This document shows positions 53,927 to 64,000 of a stretch of DNA of 64,000 bases, piece after piece. The stretch's first letter is position 1; each line of letters begins with the position of its first letter. A model generated the notes under the pieces. It made no database searches, was not told the DNA's origin, and saw nothing but the letters and a program-made list of their open reading frames with translations. Origin of the DNA: Cordilura impudica (Eukaryota; Arthropoda; Insecta; Diptera; Scathophagidae); assembly GCA_963682025.1 (NCBI GenBank), contig OY821517.1:231937678-232001677 (forward strand), read 5' to 3'. Both the position numbers and the translations under genes were made by a program.

Positions 53927-56428
53927 AGTCACCAAGGTAAATTTTCTGCCATATAAATAATCGTGAAATTTTTTCACGCCTGCCACTAGAGCTGTTGCTT
54001 CTCTATCGATTTGGGCGTAGTTTCGCTCAGCCTTCGACAAGGTCCTTGAGTAAAAGGCAATAGGCCGTTCAGAACCATCAGGCAATTTGTGACCCAACAC
54101 GGCGCCGATGCCATAAGGTGAGGCGTCACAAACGAGTGTAAGTGGCAGACTTTCATCATAATGTATGAGCACATTATTAGATGTGATTATCTTCTTCAAA
54201 TTCTGAAATGTTATTTCATGTTCTTTTTCCCAATTCCATTGGCGATTTTTGTCTAAAAGGCGATGCAGTGGTTCTGCTATTGTTGCCTTATTTGGTAAAA
54301 ACGAATGATAAAAATTTAAGAGCCCTAGAAAAGCTTGTAGTTGCTTTTTATCTGTAGGTGAGGGTGCATTTTGAATTGATTTTACCTTCTCAGGTGAAGG
54401 CCTTATGCCGAGACTATCAATTTTAAAACCTAGAAAATTTATTATATTTACACCAAAATGACATTTATCTTTCCTTAAGCGAAGACCTGCTTTATTAAAA
54501 CGGTTCAAAACCTTGTTCAAACGCTCAGCTAGTTCTGATTCAGTTTTACCCATAATTACCACATCATCAAAATATGGTAAAACGCCGGGGATGTTTTCTA
54601 AAATCGTTTCAATAAAATTTTGAAAAATGCCCGGAGCTGAAGAAATACCAAATTGAAGTTGATTTACTCTAAACGCCCCTTTATGTGTTATTATAGTCTG
54701 CATCATAGCAGATTTCTCATCGACTAAAAGCTGTTGATATGCTTGGGCCAGGTCCAATTTTGCAAAAATTTTGCCACCTTCAATTGATGAAAGTAAAGAG
54801 CTAATTGGAGGTATTTGGAAATTGTGTGGTAAGACCCCTTTATTGAGTGTTGACTTATAGTCACCACAAATTCTAATAGTGCCATCACTTTTAGGAACTG
54901 GCACAATCGGTGTTGCCCAGTCCGAATACTCAACCGGTTCTAGAATGCCCTGATTGCACAATCGGTCAAGCTCTGCTTCTACTCGACCTCGTAGTGCCAA
55001 TGGAATACGACGAGCGGGAAGTCTAATAGGTTGAACATTTTCCTTTAATTGCAACGAAACCGGTTTGCCTGTAAATTTACCAAGTTCTTTAGAAAAAAGA
55101 TGATCGAATTTGGCCAAAACAATTTTAATAGAATTTGATTCTTCAATTACATGGACACCTTGAATGCTTATACCCAGTGGAGCAAACCAGTTGCAGCCCA
55201 ATATATTAGTTTGAGTGCCATTAACTACTATGAGAGGTAGACCCTTGACTAATTTGTTGTTATACCAAATGTCAACATCAAGAACACCTCTAACAGGTAC
55301 TCTATTATGTTGAAAATCTGTCAAATTTAAATTACACCCATATAGTGTCGGCTGTGCAGTTGGCCACAACCCGCTGAAGGCCCGTGACGACACTATTGTA
55401 TAATTCGACCCAGAATCGATTTCAAACTTAAAAGGCTGTCCATTAATGTTTACAATTGTTGAATGCTTACTTAACTCCGATCCCAAAATGTGGTTTATTG
55501 ATTGTGATTTCGATTTACTAAAGTTTTGCTGGTTTCTGTTGAATACTTTCGATGGTGGTGAAGTAGCAGTACACTGTTTCGAAGACCGACAGACACGTTG
55601 TAAATGCCCTTTGATGCCACAAGTTGAACAGATTGTTTCTTTATGTAGACACTGTGAGCGGGAATGATTTCCTCCACAGCCATTACACGATTTGATATCA
55701 CTCGACCTGTGCTGATTTTGTGTTTTTCGGTGCTGCTTGTTATGTTGCGAGTTACGCTTATTTATTTGATGAATTTGCTCTGGCTGGCGAATTACCATCA
55801 CATTCCTTAAAGATGATTCAGCAGATGTAGCCCGATCTATGACCTTTTGCAATTGCAATTCAGGTTCAGCGAGAAGACTTCGTTGCAGAGCCTCGTCTCG
55901 CAAACCACACACCAAACGATCACGAAGCATACGATCCAAAACGTTGCCAAAATTGCAGTCAACAGCGAGTTTTCTCAGAGCTGCAACGTATTCAGAAAAA
56001 CTCTCATTTGGTAGTTGATCGCGTTTGTGGAATTTAAAAAATGATGCAATTTCCGATGGGCGCGGAGAAAAATGATTCGTTAGCAACGTTTTAATTTCGG
56101 TACTTTCAAGCTCACTCACCTGTTTGGGAGATACCAATGACGACAGGAGATCATAAAGCGGTGCACCTGCCAACGTCAAGAAAATTGCCTTTTGACGATC
56201 AGCCTGTACATCATTGGCTAGAAGAAAGAGCTCGAAACTTGCGTAGTATGTTGACCAATTCTCAGGATGATTGATGTCAAACGGTTCCATTGTTCCCATA
56301 GAAGCCATTATGCGTTTTTTACTTCCTTGATTAGTTGAACGAGCAGAAGTTGAAGCTGCAGAGTCCGCTGCAATATCCTCATGCGATGTTCCAAGAGCAG
56401 CGGACGCTTTTTCAGTCTTTAACGGCAT
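53927..56428 (-). pseudogene. mag-like gag, protease, RT and RNase H N-part (open, truncated by insertion)
   Basis: A single open frame of about 834 codons from ATG 56428. Gag: MEPFDINHPENWSTYYASFE and a capsid region, then knuckles CNGCGGNHSRSQC and CSTCGIKGHLQRVC. Protease: FEIDSGSNYTIVS. RT: AKLDLAQAYQQLLVDEK, QLQFGISSAPGIFQ, active-site YFDD in VLPYFDDVVIMG. RNase H: LVCDASPYGIGAVLG and the start of the next motif (GRKFTLVT), where the BEL LTR interrupts it at 53926. No gag/pol frameshift: gag and pol are one ORF, as in mag-like elements. No internal stops in this part, in contrast to its downstream half. Confidence 0.85.
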
Positions 56429-56599
56429 TGACTCTTGCCGGTCAAAAGTAGTGGATGTACCGCAAAAGGTTATGTGAAGTCAAACACGTTGTCGCCGCTG
56501 TTTTACATAAGCTAAATTGCTATGGAATTGAATTATTTAAACGACTGAATTTTTTTTTTATATTTATAATGGAATGTAATATCCCATCCTCGTCGCCAA

Positions 56600-56882
56600 T
56601 ATTAAATTTTTTATTATATAATATACAATTCGTTTAACTGTTTTAATTCAATCAGTATATTTAGTTAATATACTAGCAATAACTTAAAATAGTAACATCA
56701 TTGTGATGTGTCTTCAAAAATCAAAAAAGTCTAAGTGAACGTGTGTTGCTGTCGGTCTATCTATTGTAACTGATCATTCAATGTTATTATGTAATTACAT
56801 AATGTATGTACATGATGTATGGCCATACAAAAGAGAGTAGAAATACTGCATTCCATTTGCACAGTGGTGCGAGTACTTAACA
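56600..56882 (-). repeat. mag-like 5' LTR (283 bp)
   Basis: Matches 42623-42905, about five substitutions. Followed on the minus strand by the primer-binding site TGGCGACGAGGATGGG. Confidence 0.88.
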
Positions 56883-57401
56883 ACAAATAAACTGCACAAA
56901 AGTGTTTTTACTTGTCATTCTTATTAAAGAAGCCACGTATTTACTATCTCCATATTATAGAGTTATTACCAGATTAAAAAAAGATATTTTTAATTTTAAA
57001 GTTTAAAATTGAAACAAATATAATATTAAGTTGTTAAAAAAAAATTTGCAAAAAATCCCTACAATTCGACAAAAGTAAGAAATCTTTTGCATTAAACACT
57101 TCGACGCAAATCCATTTGTCGATGCGTTACAAATGGAATGCCAAACTGATGTAATAAGATCGAAAAAATAAAACTGATTAACGCTAGTGCTTTTAAAATA
57201 TAAGACATGGACAAGTCTTCCGAAAAAGATCCTAAATTTAAAAATATATTTTGTTTACTATCTTCTATTGACTTTAAAATTGTTGAACGTAAATGCTGAA
57301 AATTCAGAGTATTTGTTGTAATAAATTACTAAATTGATCAAATTGTTTACATTTTCAAATATTTTATTTACATTTGTTACAAATAGTGCAAGAAAACCTA
57401 G
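56883..57401. other. A/T-rich sequence, no gene seen
   Basis: About 520 bp between the mag-like element and the foldback end of a dispersed repeat. A/T-rich and non-coding. It may be the right-hand part of the repeat begun at 39378. Confidence 0.45.
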
Positions 57402-57440
57402 GTGGAGGGTATCACAGATTCGGCATGGCCGAATTTAACA
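57402..57440 (+). repeat. dispersed repeat terminal end with hairpin
   Basis: GGTGGAGGGTATCACAGATT is followed by the perfect hairpin TTCGGCATGGCCGAA and then TTTAACACTCTTG. This is the usual opposite end of the TATACCCTCCACC repeat family; GTGGAGGGTAT is also complementary to ATACCCTCCAC at the other end. Confidence 0.6.
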
Positions 57441-57497
57441 CTCTTGTTTTTTTGTATTAACAAACAGTATCACTTCATTTTGCTCAGTGTGACTATG

Positions 57498-57641
57498 CCA
57501 CAGTAGATGGCGCCACAATTTTATCATATTTTAACATGAATATCCACAGTAGATGGCGCCACAATTTTATTATATTTCAACATGAATATCCACAGTAGAT
57601 GGCGTCACAATTTTTTTATATTTTAACATGAATATCCACAA
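57498..57641. repeat. 46-bp tandem repeat, three units
   Basis: Units start at 57498, 57544 and 57590 with CCACAGTAGATGGCGCCACA (GTCACA in the third) and end AACATGAATAT; a fourth begins at 57636 and diverges after CCACA. No function known. Confidence 0.9.
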
Positions 57642-58040
57642 TTTCATTTAGTTATCAAATGCTTACTTAAGGTGGGATCACATGATTGTCGCAATGCACC
57701 AATTATTGGTCTATTTTATACTCCAATCGTGTGATTTCACAATTTATTGCCTCATACGGCAATCCACGACAATGTTGTGCTTATTTGTCCCAATCAAATG
57801 CAACCATGGTGCGGCAATCATGTGAAAGCACGATAGGCAACCATGCACCAGTATAAATGTCAAAAATACGCCAATATTTATTGTGTTCTAGAGCGGCAAT
57901 TCAATAAGGCAATACGTGCCAATATTTATTCCTTTAATAGAGTTTTTTATTTCTGACCGTGGAACAGCATTTTTATTCGTAAGTACAATGAATTTTAATT
58001 GTTGTATATGTTTTAATTATTATTCCCTTGTAGTTTTTAT

Positions 58041-58806
58041 ATGGATTGTGAAGATTTCTTCGTCGAACGATTGGAGGATTATGTGGTCACTGTATTGGAG
58101 TATTCAGTGGTCATTGTGGAGGATGAATCAGTGGACCAGTTACCAGAAAGCCCTTTGGCCAAAAGGAATAAAAATCCTAGTGTAACTTCATCTTGGGCCT
58201 ACAGTGCAATTAACACTTTAATTATGGCTGTAGAAGAACACACTTGTATCTGGGAATACAAAGACCGATGCAAAAGAGAGCAGGCATGGCGCGCAGTCGA
58301 AAAAATGTGCGGGACACACGGTGGAAGACTGCAAAGCCAAATGGGGTATCATAAAAACGGCATTCCAAAGTGTTAATAAGAAATTTAAAGGCAAGTCTGG
58401 TGAGGGAGCAGAAACCATGCAACCACATTGGTCCCATTGGTCCGCAATGCAGTTCTATATCCGCCACAGCTCCTCAAAATGTTCATCTACTGTGTCTACG
58501 TTAGATGTAGAAGGATCTCATCTGGGCATGCAAAGTTCGTCGGAAATTTCTTCCTTCAAAGTCTTTCAAGCCAGACTCAGCAAATTTTTATCACTCTGAT
58601 GCAGCTACCAGAGAAAAAACTGAAATAATACAGCGAGCGATGAAGTGCTTAGAGGCGGAAGAAGACAATTGGCATGCAGTAGGTATGTATTTGGCATCAC
58701 AAGTACGGGAAATGCCAAGAAAGATAAAAAGACTGCAAACAAATTGCACTTGCAACTTGTGAAAGTCGCGATGGAAGAAACTATGGAAGCAGATAAAGAG
58801 AATTAA
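58041..58806 (+). pseudogene. Harbinger-associated MADF/SANT-like protein, frameshifted
   Basis: The N-terminal part (58041-58330) has an acidic leader, then AINTLIMAVEEHTCIWEY, followed by REQAWRAVEKMCGTH. The frame then shifts, and continues with EDCKAKWGIIKTAFQSVNKK and HWSHWSAMQF (58324-58465). A further piece (58612-58806) has EAEEDNWHAVGMYLASQVRE, a BESS-like helical tail, with another shift near 58735. The MADF/trihelix domain is known to accompany Harbinger transposases and helps them bind the element ends and enter the nucleus. At least two frameshifts; I could not decide whether an upstream exon exists (TTGTAG at 58028-58033 could be an acceptor). Confidence 0.7.
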
Positions 58807-59309
58807 ACCTCCATAAAATAATGTTTGTTGCCTTCTTTTTTAATTTTGAAATATTGAAGTTTCTGGTTTACTTTTTTGTAATTATTATGTTTTGCTTTTT
58901 TATGGTTTTGTTTTGTTTGTTATGAATGAAGTGTTAATTTTTTTTTTATTATGCTTACATATGTATGTGACATATACATATGTAAAATACAGATTTATGT
59001 ATTTAGAATGACTGAACTTGAATTAATGTGGTAAATAAAATGAATTTTTTGTATAAAATTAAAAATTTTTATTGGTCGAATATTTAATTAATTATGTATA
59101 TATATTTATACTGCCAGGGCAATTCACCAGTTGCTGACATAAAATATCTCTCAAATTCTTCACGAATTAACTTTGCTTCATTACTTATATAAGAGCTTTG
59201 AATATTTTCTGTTCCATTCACAGCAGCCAGTGGAAAATCATTTCTCCATGTGCCAGGAATAAACGCACCGTTGTCATCATAACGATCAGTAAGCGCTGGT
59301 GTTAGGTAA
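58807..59309. other. Harbinger intergenic region
   Basis: A/T-rich sequence between the convergent genes. It includes AATAAA-type signals on both strands near 59034. The last 60 bases of coding similarity of the transposase may extend left of 59310. No other gene. Confidence 0.5.
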
Positions 59310-60447
59310 TTAAATTTTTTTTAACAAAAAATTGTGTAGAGCGCAGCAAGCTAAAGTTGTGGAGGTCGTTTTTTCTGCGTTGAGCTTAGAAGGACGTGAA
59401 AATATTTGAAAGCGCTTTGCCATAATGCCAAATGCATTTTCTACGATACGTCGAGCTCTTGATAACCTGTAGTTAAACATTCTCTGCCCAGCAGATAAAC
59501 TTTTACCGGGATATGGTTTTAGCAAATGCTTCTGCATGCGAAAAGCATCACCTGCTACAAATACAAATGATACGTTTGCTTGACGACCTGGCAAGGGTTT
59601 TGGTATTGGCAAATTGAGTTCGTTATTATCTAAAGCACGTTGAAAAGAACAGCTGCCGAACGTTCCTCCATCCGACACACGGCCATTGCAGCCTACATCG
59701 TCATATAAAAAGTTATATTCTGCATCAACAACAACCATAAGCACTATACTATGCGTACCCTTATAGTTATAAAATGTGCTTACTGAATTCGGTGGTGCTA
59801 CCATTTGGACGTGTTAACCGTCAACTGCACCTAAACAATTCGGAAAATTCCACAGCTCATTAAATTTAAAAGCTACTTCATTCCATTTTTCTTGTGTGGA
59901 TGGTACCTACAAATAAAAGGAAAAAACTAGTGCGAATAAAACACAAACATACATATGTACATATTTAGAATTGACATAGCTTTAGATGTTCACTTTTCAA
60001 AGTTTTATAAATTGCATCACAAACGCTTGGTACAAAAAGTGATATGGTGTTAGGGGCAATACGGAAGAAGACCGAAAGACTTTTGTAGCTATCTCCAGAA
60101 GCAAGAAATCAAAGTGTCACAGCTAAGCGTTCTTGTTCTGAAATAGCCTTACGCATATTTGTGTCTTGTTTCCTAATATATGGTGACACTAGTTGCAACA
60201 ATTCATTAAAGGTCTCATCGTCCATTCGAATAAAATTTTTGAATAAAAACATTTGATTGTCTATTTCACGGAACTTCATCAATGTTTTTGCATATGCGCC
60301 ATCAGTGCTTCTTTTTGTGAGCCACTCTCTGACCGAAGTACTTCTTTGGCCATTTCTTCCCTTCATTTTTTCATCTTTTTTCTCATCAAGTTCACACACC
60401 ATAATTAAAGCTGCTGCAATTTTATTTTTCTTTAGAGAACACATCAT
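59310..60447 (-). pseudogene. PIF/Harbinger DDE transposase, two exons, broken
   Basis: Exon 1 (60447-59980): helical N-terminus with FIRMDDETFNELLQLVSPYI and ISEQERLAVTL, then TGA at 60109-60111 where Arg is usual, then FLASGDSYKSLSVFFRI and SVCDAIYKTLKSEHLK. Exon 2 (59906-59310): VPSTQEKWNEVAFKFNE, NCLGAVDG (first catalytic Asp), an in-frame TAA at about 59817, YNYKGTHSIVLMVVVDA, CNGRVSDGGTF (second Asp) and RARRIVENAFGIMAKRF (Glu). The 73-bp intron (59979-59907) has a fine acceptor (TTTTATTTGTAG) but its donor reads CTATGT, one base from GTATGT. All three catalytic residues remain, yet the copy is dead. Confidence 0.8.
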
Positions 60448-60720
60448 CTTTATTGTAGTAAATTAAAGTTTTTTAAATCAATGTATAATTGTACGAGTAT
60501 AAACAAAACAAAATTTGCAATTTAGCACAACACAACAACAGCTGTTTCTCAGAGTTGCCGTAAACTACACCAATCGTGTGACTGGAAGCCGCCAATTATT
60601 GTCACCTAATCGTTTTGCACCAATTTGCGACAATCAAATTTATGAAATGTGAGGCAATCATGTGACTGTACAAAATTTGGTTGGGACAATTTTTGATGTG
60701 TAAACATCTATGCGATCAGG

Positions 60721-61199
60721 GGGGGTAAAAATCACAAACTTCCCTTACGGAAGCGGAACTATTTACGGAAATGGAAGCTACAATTATTTAGCTGATTCAT
60801 CAACCAACAGAAAGCGCAATGAATGTATAGCATACAACTGCAACCATCAAGTATGACAAACATAGCAGTTGCTTGCTATACACATGTAGATAGCGCTTAC
60901 TGCTTGAATAAATGTTTTTATTCACAAACCACAATGATTTCCAGAATTGCACAAAAAAATATTTCGGTATTTTGTTTAGTTTTATTTGAGTTCTAACGAA
61001 AACCGCGTCTTTACTCTATTTGGAAATGTTTTACTGTTTTTTTCTTTTTTCAATATAGTAATATTGACACAATTATATGTTGACAACTTTCATTAATAAA
61101 CATTTTTAGTAGTTATTACTATTTTTCATAATAAAACAAAATTTTTTTAAATAATACAATAATACAATAAATCTATAATATTAATAGCCTAGGCAAAAG
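60721..61199. other. sequence without recognised feature
   Basis: About 480 bp, A/T-rich toward the right, with no ORF, inverted repeat or known element that I can support. It holds the insertion site of LOA copy 2. Confidence 0.5.
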
Positions 61200-64000
61200 T
61201 AAGGTTAGGTTAGGTTAGGTTGGAAGTGGCTGCTGATCCAAGGACCAGCACACTTAGACTCTGGGGTCCGTTGTGATACCACGGGACGAATGGGTGTTCC
61301 CCTCAGTCCCCACCGAAGAACCAGTTCGAGCTTCTAATGAAGCCCCTAAGATGTGAAATTTCCACGTTTGAGAGGTCAGAGAGATCGTGAAGAAACGGCG
61401 ATCCCAATGTCCGTAATCTTGTTCTGGATAGCGCCGGGCAGTGGCAGAGGAAGTGTTCTACGCTCTCTACCTCCTCCACATCCAAGCAGCTACGACAGAA
61501 ATCATATGACGAGACCTTAAGGCGCTCAGCGTGTCTCCCTATAAGGCAGTGCCCAGTAACAACAGCAACTACCGTTGAGATCTCCCCACGGGAGAGTGAT
61601 AATAGCGCATTTGTACGCTTTCGATTCAGAGCAGGCCAGATTTGTCTTGTGATCCTACACGTTAATCCATTAGCCCATCTGTTATTCGTTATGCCAGCGG
61701 TGCGAAGCCAAAGTTCAAGCTTGCACGATTCCAGGGGTGTACCAACACATTCCAAATCCGCTGGAACCTGTAAGGTAGTACCCTGTCTTGTCAGCTCATC
61801 CGCTTTGCAGTTTCCCGGTATGTTCCTGTGCCCTGGGACCCATATGAGCCTGATGTCGAACTGCTTGGCCATCTCATTTAAGGACGTGCGGCAGCTAAGG
61901 GCGGTTCTCGTTTTAAGGAACATTGATCGCATGGATTTTGCCGCGGCTTTACTATCAGAATAGATGTTGACTGCGGTCGTAGACAGAATATTCCGACCCA
62001 ACCAGTCAGCAACCTCCTTTATTGCCAGTACCTCTGCCTGATATACACTGCAGTGGTCTGGTAACCTTCGAGCCAGATTTAGTCCAAGCTCCCCTGAATG
62101 GACTCCAAAACCAACCTGACCGCACAATTTCGATCCGTCAGTATAGAAATTTACGGAACGCCTACTGCCTGGTGTCCTCCCAGACCAAGATTCCCTGGTC
62201 GGTATTAGTGTACAGTAGTGACGTTCAAATACGCTCCTTGGAGTAGTGTAATCCACGTTCAATGGCAAGTTCCTGTCATTCAGGATCACCCCGTGGCCAC
62301 AATTGTAGCCCCGCCATTGTAGTGTGCTTCTTAATCGAATGGCCGATGAGGCCGCCGACTGCTTCCGTAATATGTCCAGTGGTATTAGGTGTAATAGGAT
62401 GTTCAAGGCATCCGAAGGTGTAGTACGAAGGGCTCCAGTGATGCACATGGAAGCCATTCTATGTACCCTTGCGAGAAGGTTGTTGTTGGTGGCCTTCTCC
62501 AAAGCAGGCCACCAGACGATGACTCCGTACAGGAGTATTGGATGGACCACCGCTGTATAGATCCAGTGAGCAATTTTCGGACTAAAGCCCCATCGCTTAC
62601 CAATGGCCTTCTTACAGGAGTATAAAGCTATAGTCGCCTTCTTCACCCGCTCCTCCAAATTCCGTCTGAAGTTCAGCTTCCTGTCCAGGAATACGCCAAG
62701 ATACTTGGCTCCATCAGAGAAGACGACTTCAGTGCCGTTGAGAGAAATGGGATCGAAGGTAGGGATCTTATACTTCCTAGTGAAAAGAACAAGTTCCGTT
62801 TTGGTCGGATTAACCCCCAGACCGCAACCCCTTGCCCAGATAGATAGCTCTGTGAGAGCCCGTTGCAGGATATCTCTAATTGTAGATAGAAACTTCCCAT
62901 TTACGGCCATGGCCACGTCGTCAGCATATGCGACTACGCTGCAGCCTTGTCCCTCCAACGATACTAGCACTGGGTTTAGCGCCAAGTTCCAGAGAAGTGG
63001 TGATAGAACGCCAACAAATCGGGATATTTCCGACGTTCCCAGTTTAGACGTTATCCGCCTGTTGACAGGCAGATTTCCAATCAATGAGATGATCACAGAA
63101 TTCACTCCTAGACTAGATAGTGCCGCTATTATCGAGTCCGGTGTGATGTTGTTAAAAGCCCCTTCTATATCCAAAAAGGCTGTCATAGTGTATTCTCCTG
63201 CCGAGAGCGATTTCTCGATGGTACCTACAAGCTCATGTAGAGCTGTTTCAGTTGACCTTCCCTTGCTGTAGGCATGTTGCCTCGTTGATAGCAGTTTAGG
63301 GTCAATAATTCTACGTAAATAAGAGTCTATCATACGCTCCATTGTCTTCAATAGGAACGATGATAGGCTTATTGGTCTGAAATCCTTTGGGACAGTGTGT
63401 GAGCTCTTTCCAGCTTTTGGAATGAACACCACTCTTGTCTCTCTCCATTTAAAAGGAATATACGCTGTGTTTATGCAGCAAGTGAAAAGACTGCATAGCC
63501 AAGGGGAAATGTAGTCCGACACATGCTGCAATTCAGCTGGAATGATACCGTCAGGTCCCGGAGATTTGTAAGGTTTGAAGCTTTTAATCGCCCAGGTCAA
63601 TGTTGGTACATTAACTATCTCCGAAGCAATGTCCGCCGTGCTAGCGTCAGCGTATTCCAACGCCTGCAGTGACGTATGAGATTGCCCGGAAAATGGGTGT
63701 CCAGTAGCAAGCTAAGTGATTCTCCACTGGAGGTGGTCCACACCCCCACTGGATCCTTCAAATAGCCTAATGTGTGAGGGGTAGAAGCCAGAACCTTTCG
63801 CAGCCTGGATGCCTCGGAAACGTCCTCTATGTTATCACAGAATTTTTTCCAATTATCGCATTTTGACGTTCTAATCTTCTTCTTATAGGTCCTAAGCTGC
63901 AGCTTGTACGCCGACCAATCCTCGTCCGCTCTTGAAGACTTTGCCTTGTTAAAGAGTTTTCTGCAGGAGTCTCTACCCTGCTGCAGCTCGCTAGACCACC
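61200..64000 (-). mobile_element. LOA-like non-LTR retrotransposon, copy 2, minus strand, cut by window
   Basis: Nearly identical to 34190-36995, reversed. It starts with the tail TAAGG followed by three TTAGG units (CCTAA on the element strand), then the 3' UTR and ORF2 up to the window edge within the endonuclease-RT linker. Its 5' part lies outside, so completeness and target duplication cannot be judged. Confidence 0.9.
61303..64000 (-). pseudogene. LOA-like ORF2, copy 2: RT block deleted, frameshift
   Basis: An open frame of 785 codons from 63660 down to 61303 encodes RT and RNase H (NFYTDGSKLCG, NIYSDSKAAAKSM, WVPGHRNIPGNCKADEL). Compared with copy 1 it lacks 21 bp at about 63016/63017, removing the seven residues NRGTPQG of the conserved RT motif RG-PQG; this should kill polymerase activity. 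At about 63690 one T is missing relative to copy 1 (GGCAATCTC versus GGCAATTCTC), shifting the frame, which is why the upstream part (endonuclease-linker, 63700-64000) is in another frame. It has sense codons at both positions where copy 1 has stops. Confidence 0.88.

Larger units (their letters stand above)
42623..56882 (-). mobile_element. mag-like Ty3/gypsy LTR retrotransposon, minus strand, interrupted
   Basis: Two 283-bp LTRs (42623-42905 and 56600-56882) that differ at about five sites flank a minus-strand gag-pol in two pieces (53927-56428 and 42910-44523), split by the roo-like BEL element. Without it the element is about 4.9 kb, small as in the mag group. Flanks ACAAG and ACAAA suggest a 4-5 bp target duplication. 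The primer-binding site on the minus strand next to the 5' LTR reads TGGCGACGAGGATGGG (56582-56598). The mag assignment rests on Gag/Pol motifs and lack of env. Confidence 0.82.
57665..60720. mobile_element. PIF/Harbinger DNA transposon, decayed
   Basis: Contains the two genes typical of the superfamily, a MADF-like DNA-binding protein (plus strand) and a DDE transposase (minus strand), converging on each other. The ends are uncertain: TCACATGATTG occurs near the left end (about 57678) and, inverted, near the right end (about 60658-60671), but outer bases do not match. Repeats of CAATC(A/G)TGTGA occur at both ends (57724, 57815; 60568, 60657), as subterminal transposase-binding repeats would. 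Both genes are broken. Confidence 0.75.

Overview
The window is repeat-only DNA from a dipteran nuclear genome, most likely a higher fly (Brachycera). The evidence is the mix of element families: an R1-clade retrotransposon, a LOA-like element, a 412/mdg1-like gypsy element, a roo-like BEL/Pao element with a baculovirus-F-type envelope, a DD41D mariner, a Harbinger, and the TATACCCTCCACC dispersed repeat common in flies. I see no ordinary cellular gene, tRNA, rRNA or CRISPR array. Every coding region belongs to a mobile element, and most are broken.

Layout. 1-11609: an almost pure A/T satellite built of 7-bp units (AATTTTT, with blocks of AATTTAT), interrupted by a 200-N gap. 11610-15270: an R1-clade non-LTR element with an intact 1021-codon ORF2 whose ATG lies only 15 nt from the satellite. 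15271-37539: a minus-strand Ty3/gypsy element ('gypsy A', LTRs about 450 bp) swollen to 22 kb by nested insertions. Its integrase gene is split by a jockey/CR1-like non-LTR element. That element in turn holds a complete DD41D mariner (16216-17521) and a complete 412/mdg1-like LTR element (18323-26239, 721-bp LTRs, target duplication GGTCT). Its 5' leader carries an array of hairpin repeats, one of which is split by a LOA-like non-LTR element (31599-36994, target duplication ATGGAGACCTT). 37540-38300: a third 7-bp satellite (ATTTTCC/ATTTTTC). 38304-42622: degenerate dispersed repeats and two small inverted-repeat elements. 42623-56882: a minus-strand mag-like gypsy element (283-bp LTRs), itself split by a minus-strand roo-like BEL/Pao element (44524-53926) with a single gag-pol-env reading frame. 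57498-57641: a 46-bp tandem repeat. 57665-60720: a decayed PIF/Harbinger element with a MADF-like gene and a convergent transposase. 61200-64000: the 3' part of a second LOA-like copy, minus strand, running off the window.

The nesting gives a relative chronology: satellite, then R1-like element, then gypsy A, then the jockey-like element and the LOA copy, then mariner and the 412-like element. The most notable observations are: (1) the gypsy A leader array, in which the loop is conserved but the flanking stems change in a compensatory way; (2) an R1-clade element that seems to have a 7-bp-periodic satellite on both sides; (3) a short ORF with a myristoylation-like start and one membrane span, upstream of gag in the 412-like element; (4) the BEL element's in-frame pol-env fusion; (5) the (CCTAA)n tail of the LOA copies; (6) recurrent CGA to TGA stop codons across unrelated elements. 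Frames, motifs and repeats were read by eye; family names rest on motif recognition, not on searches.
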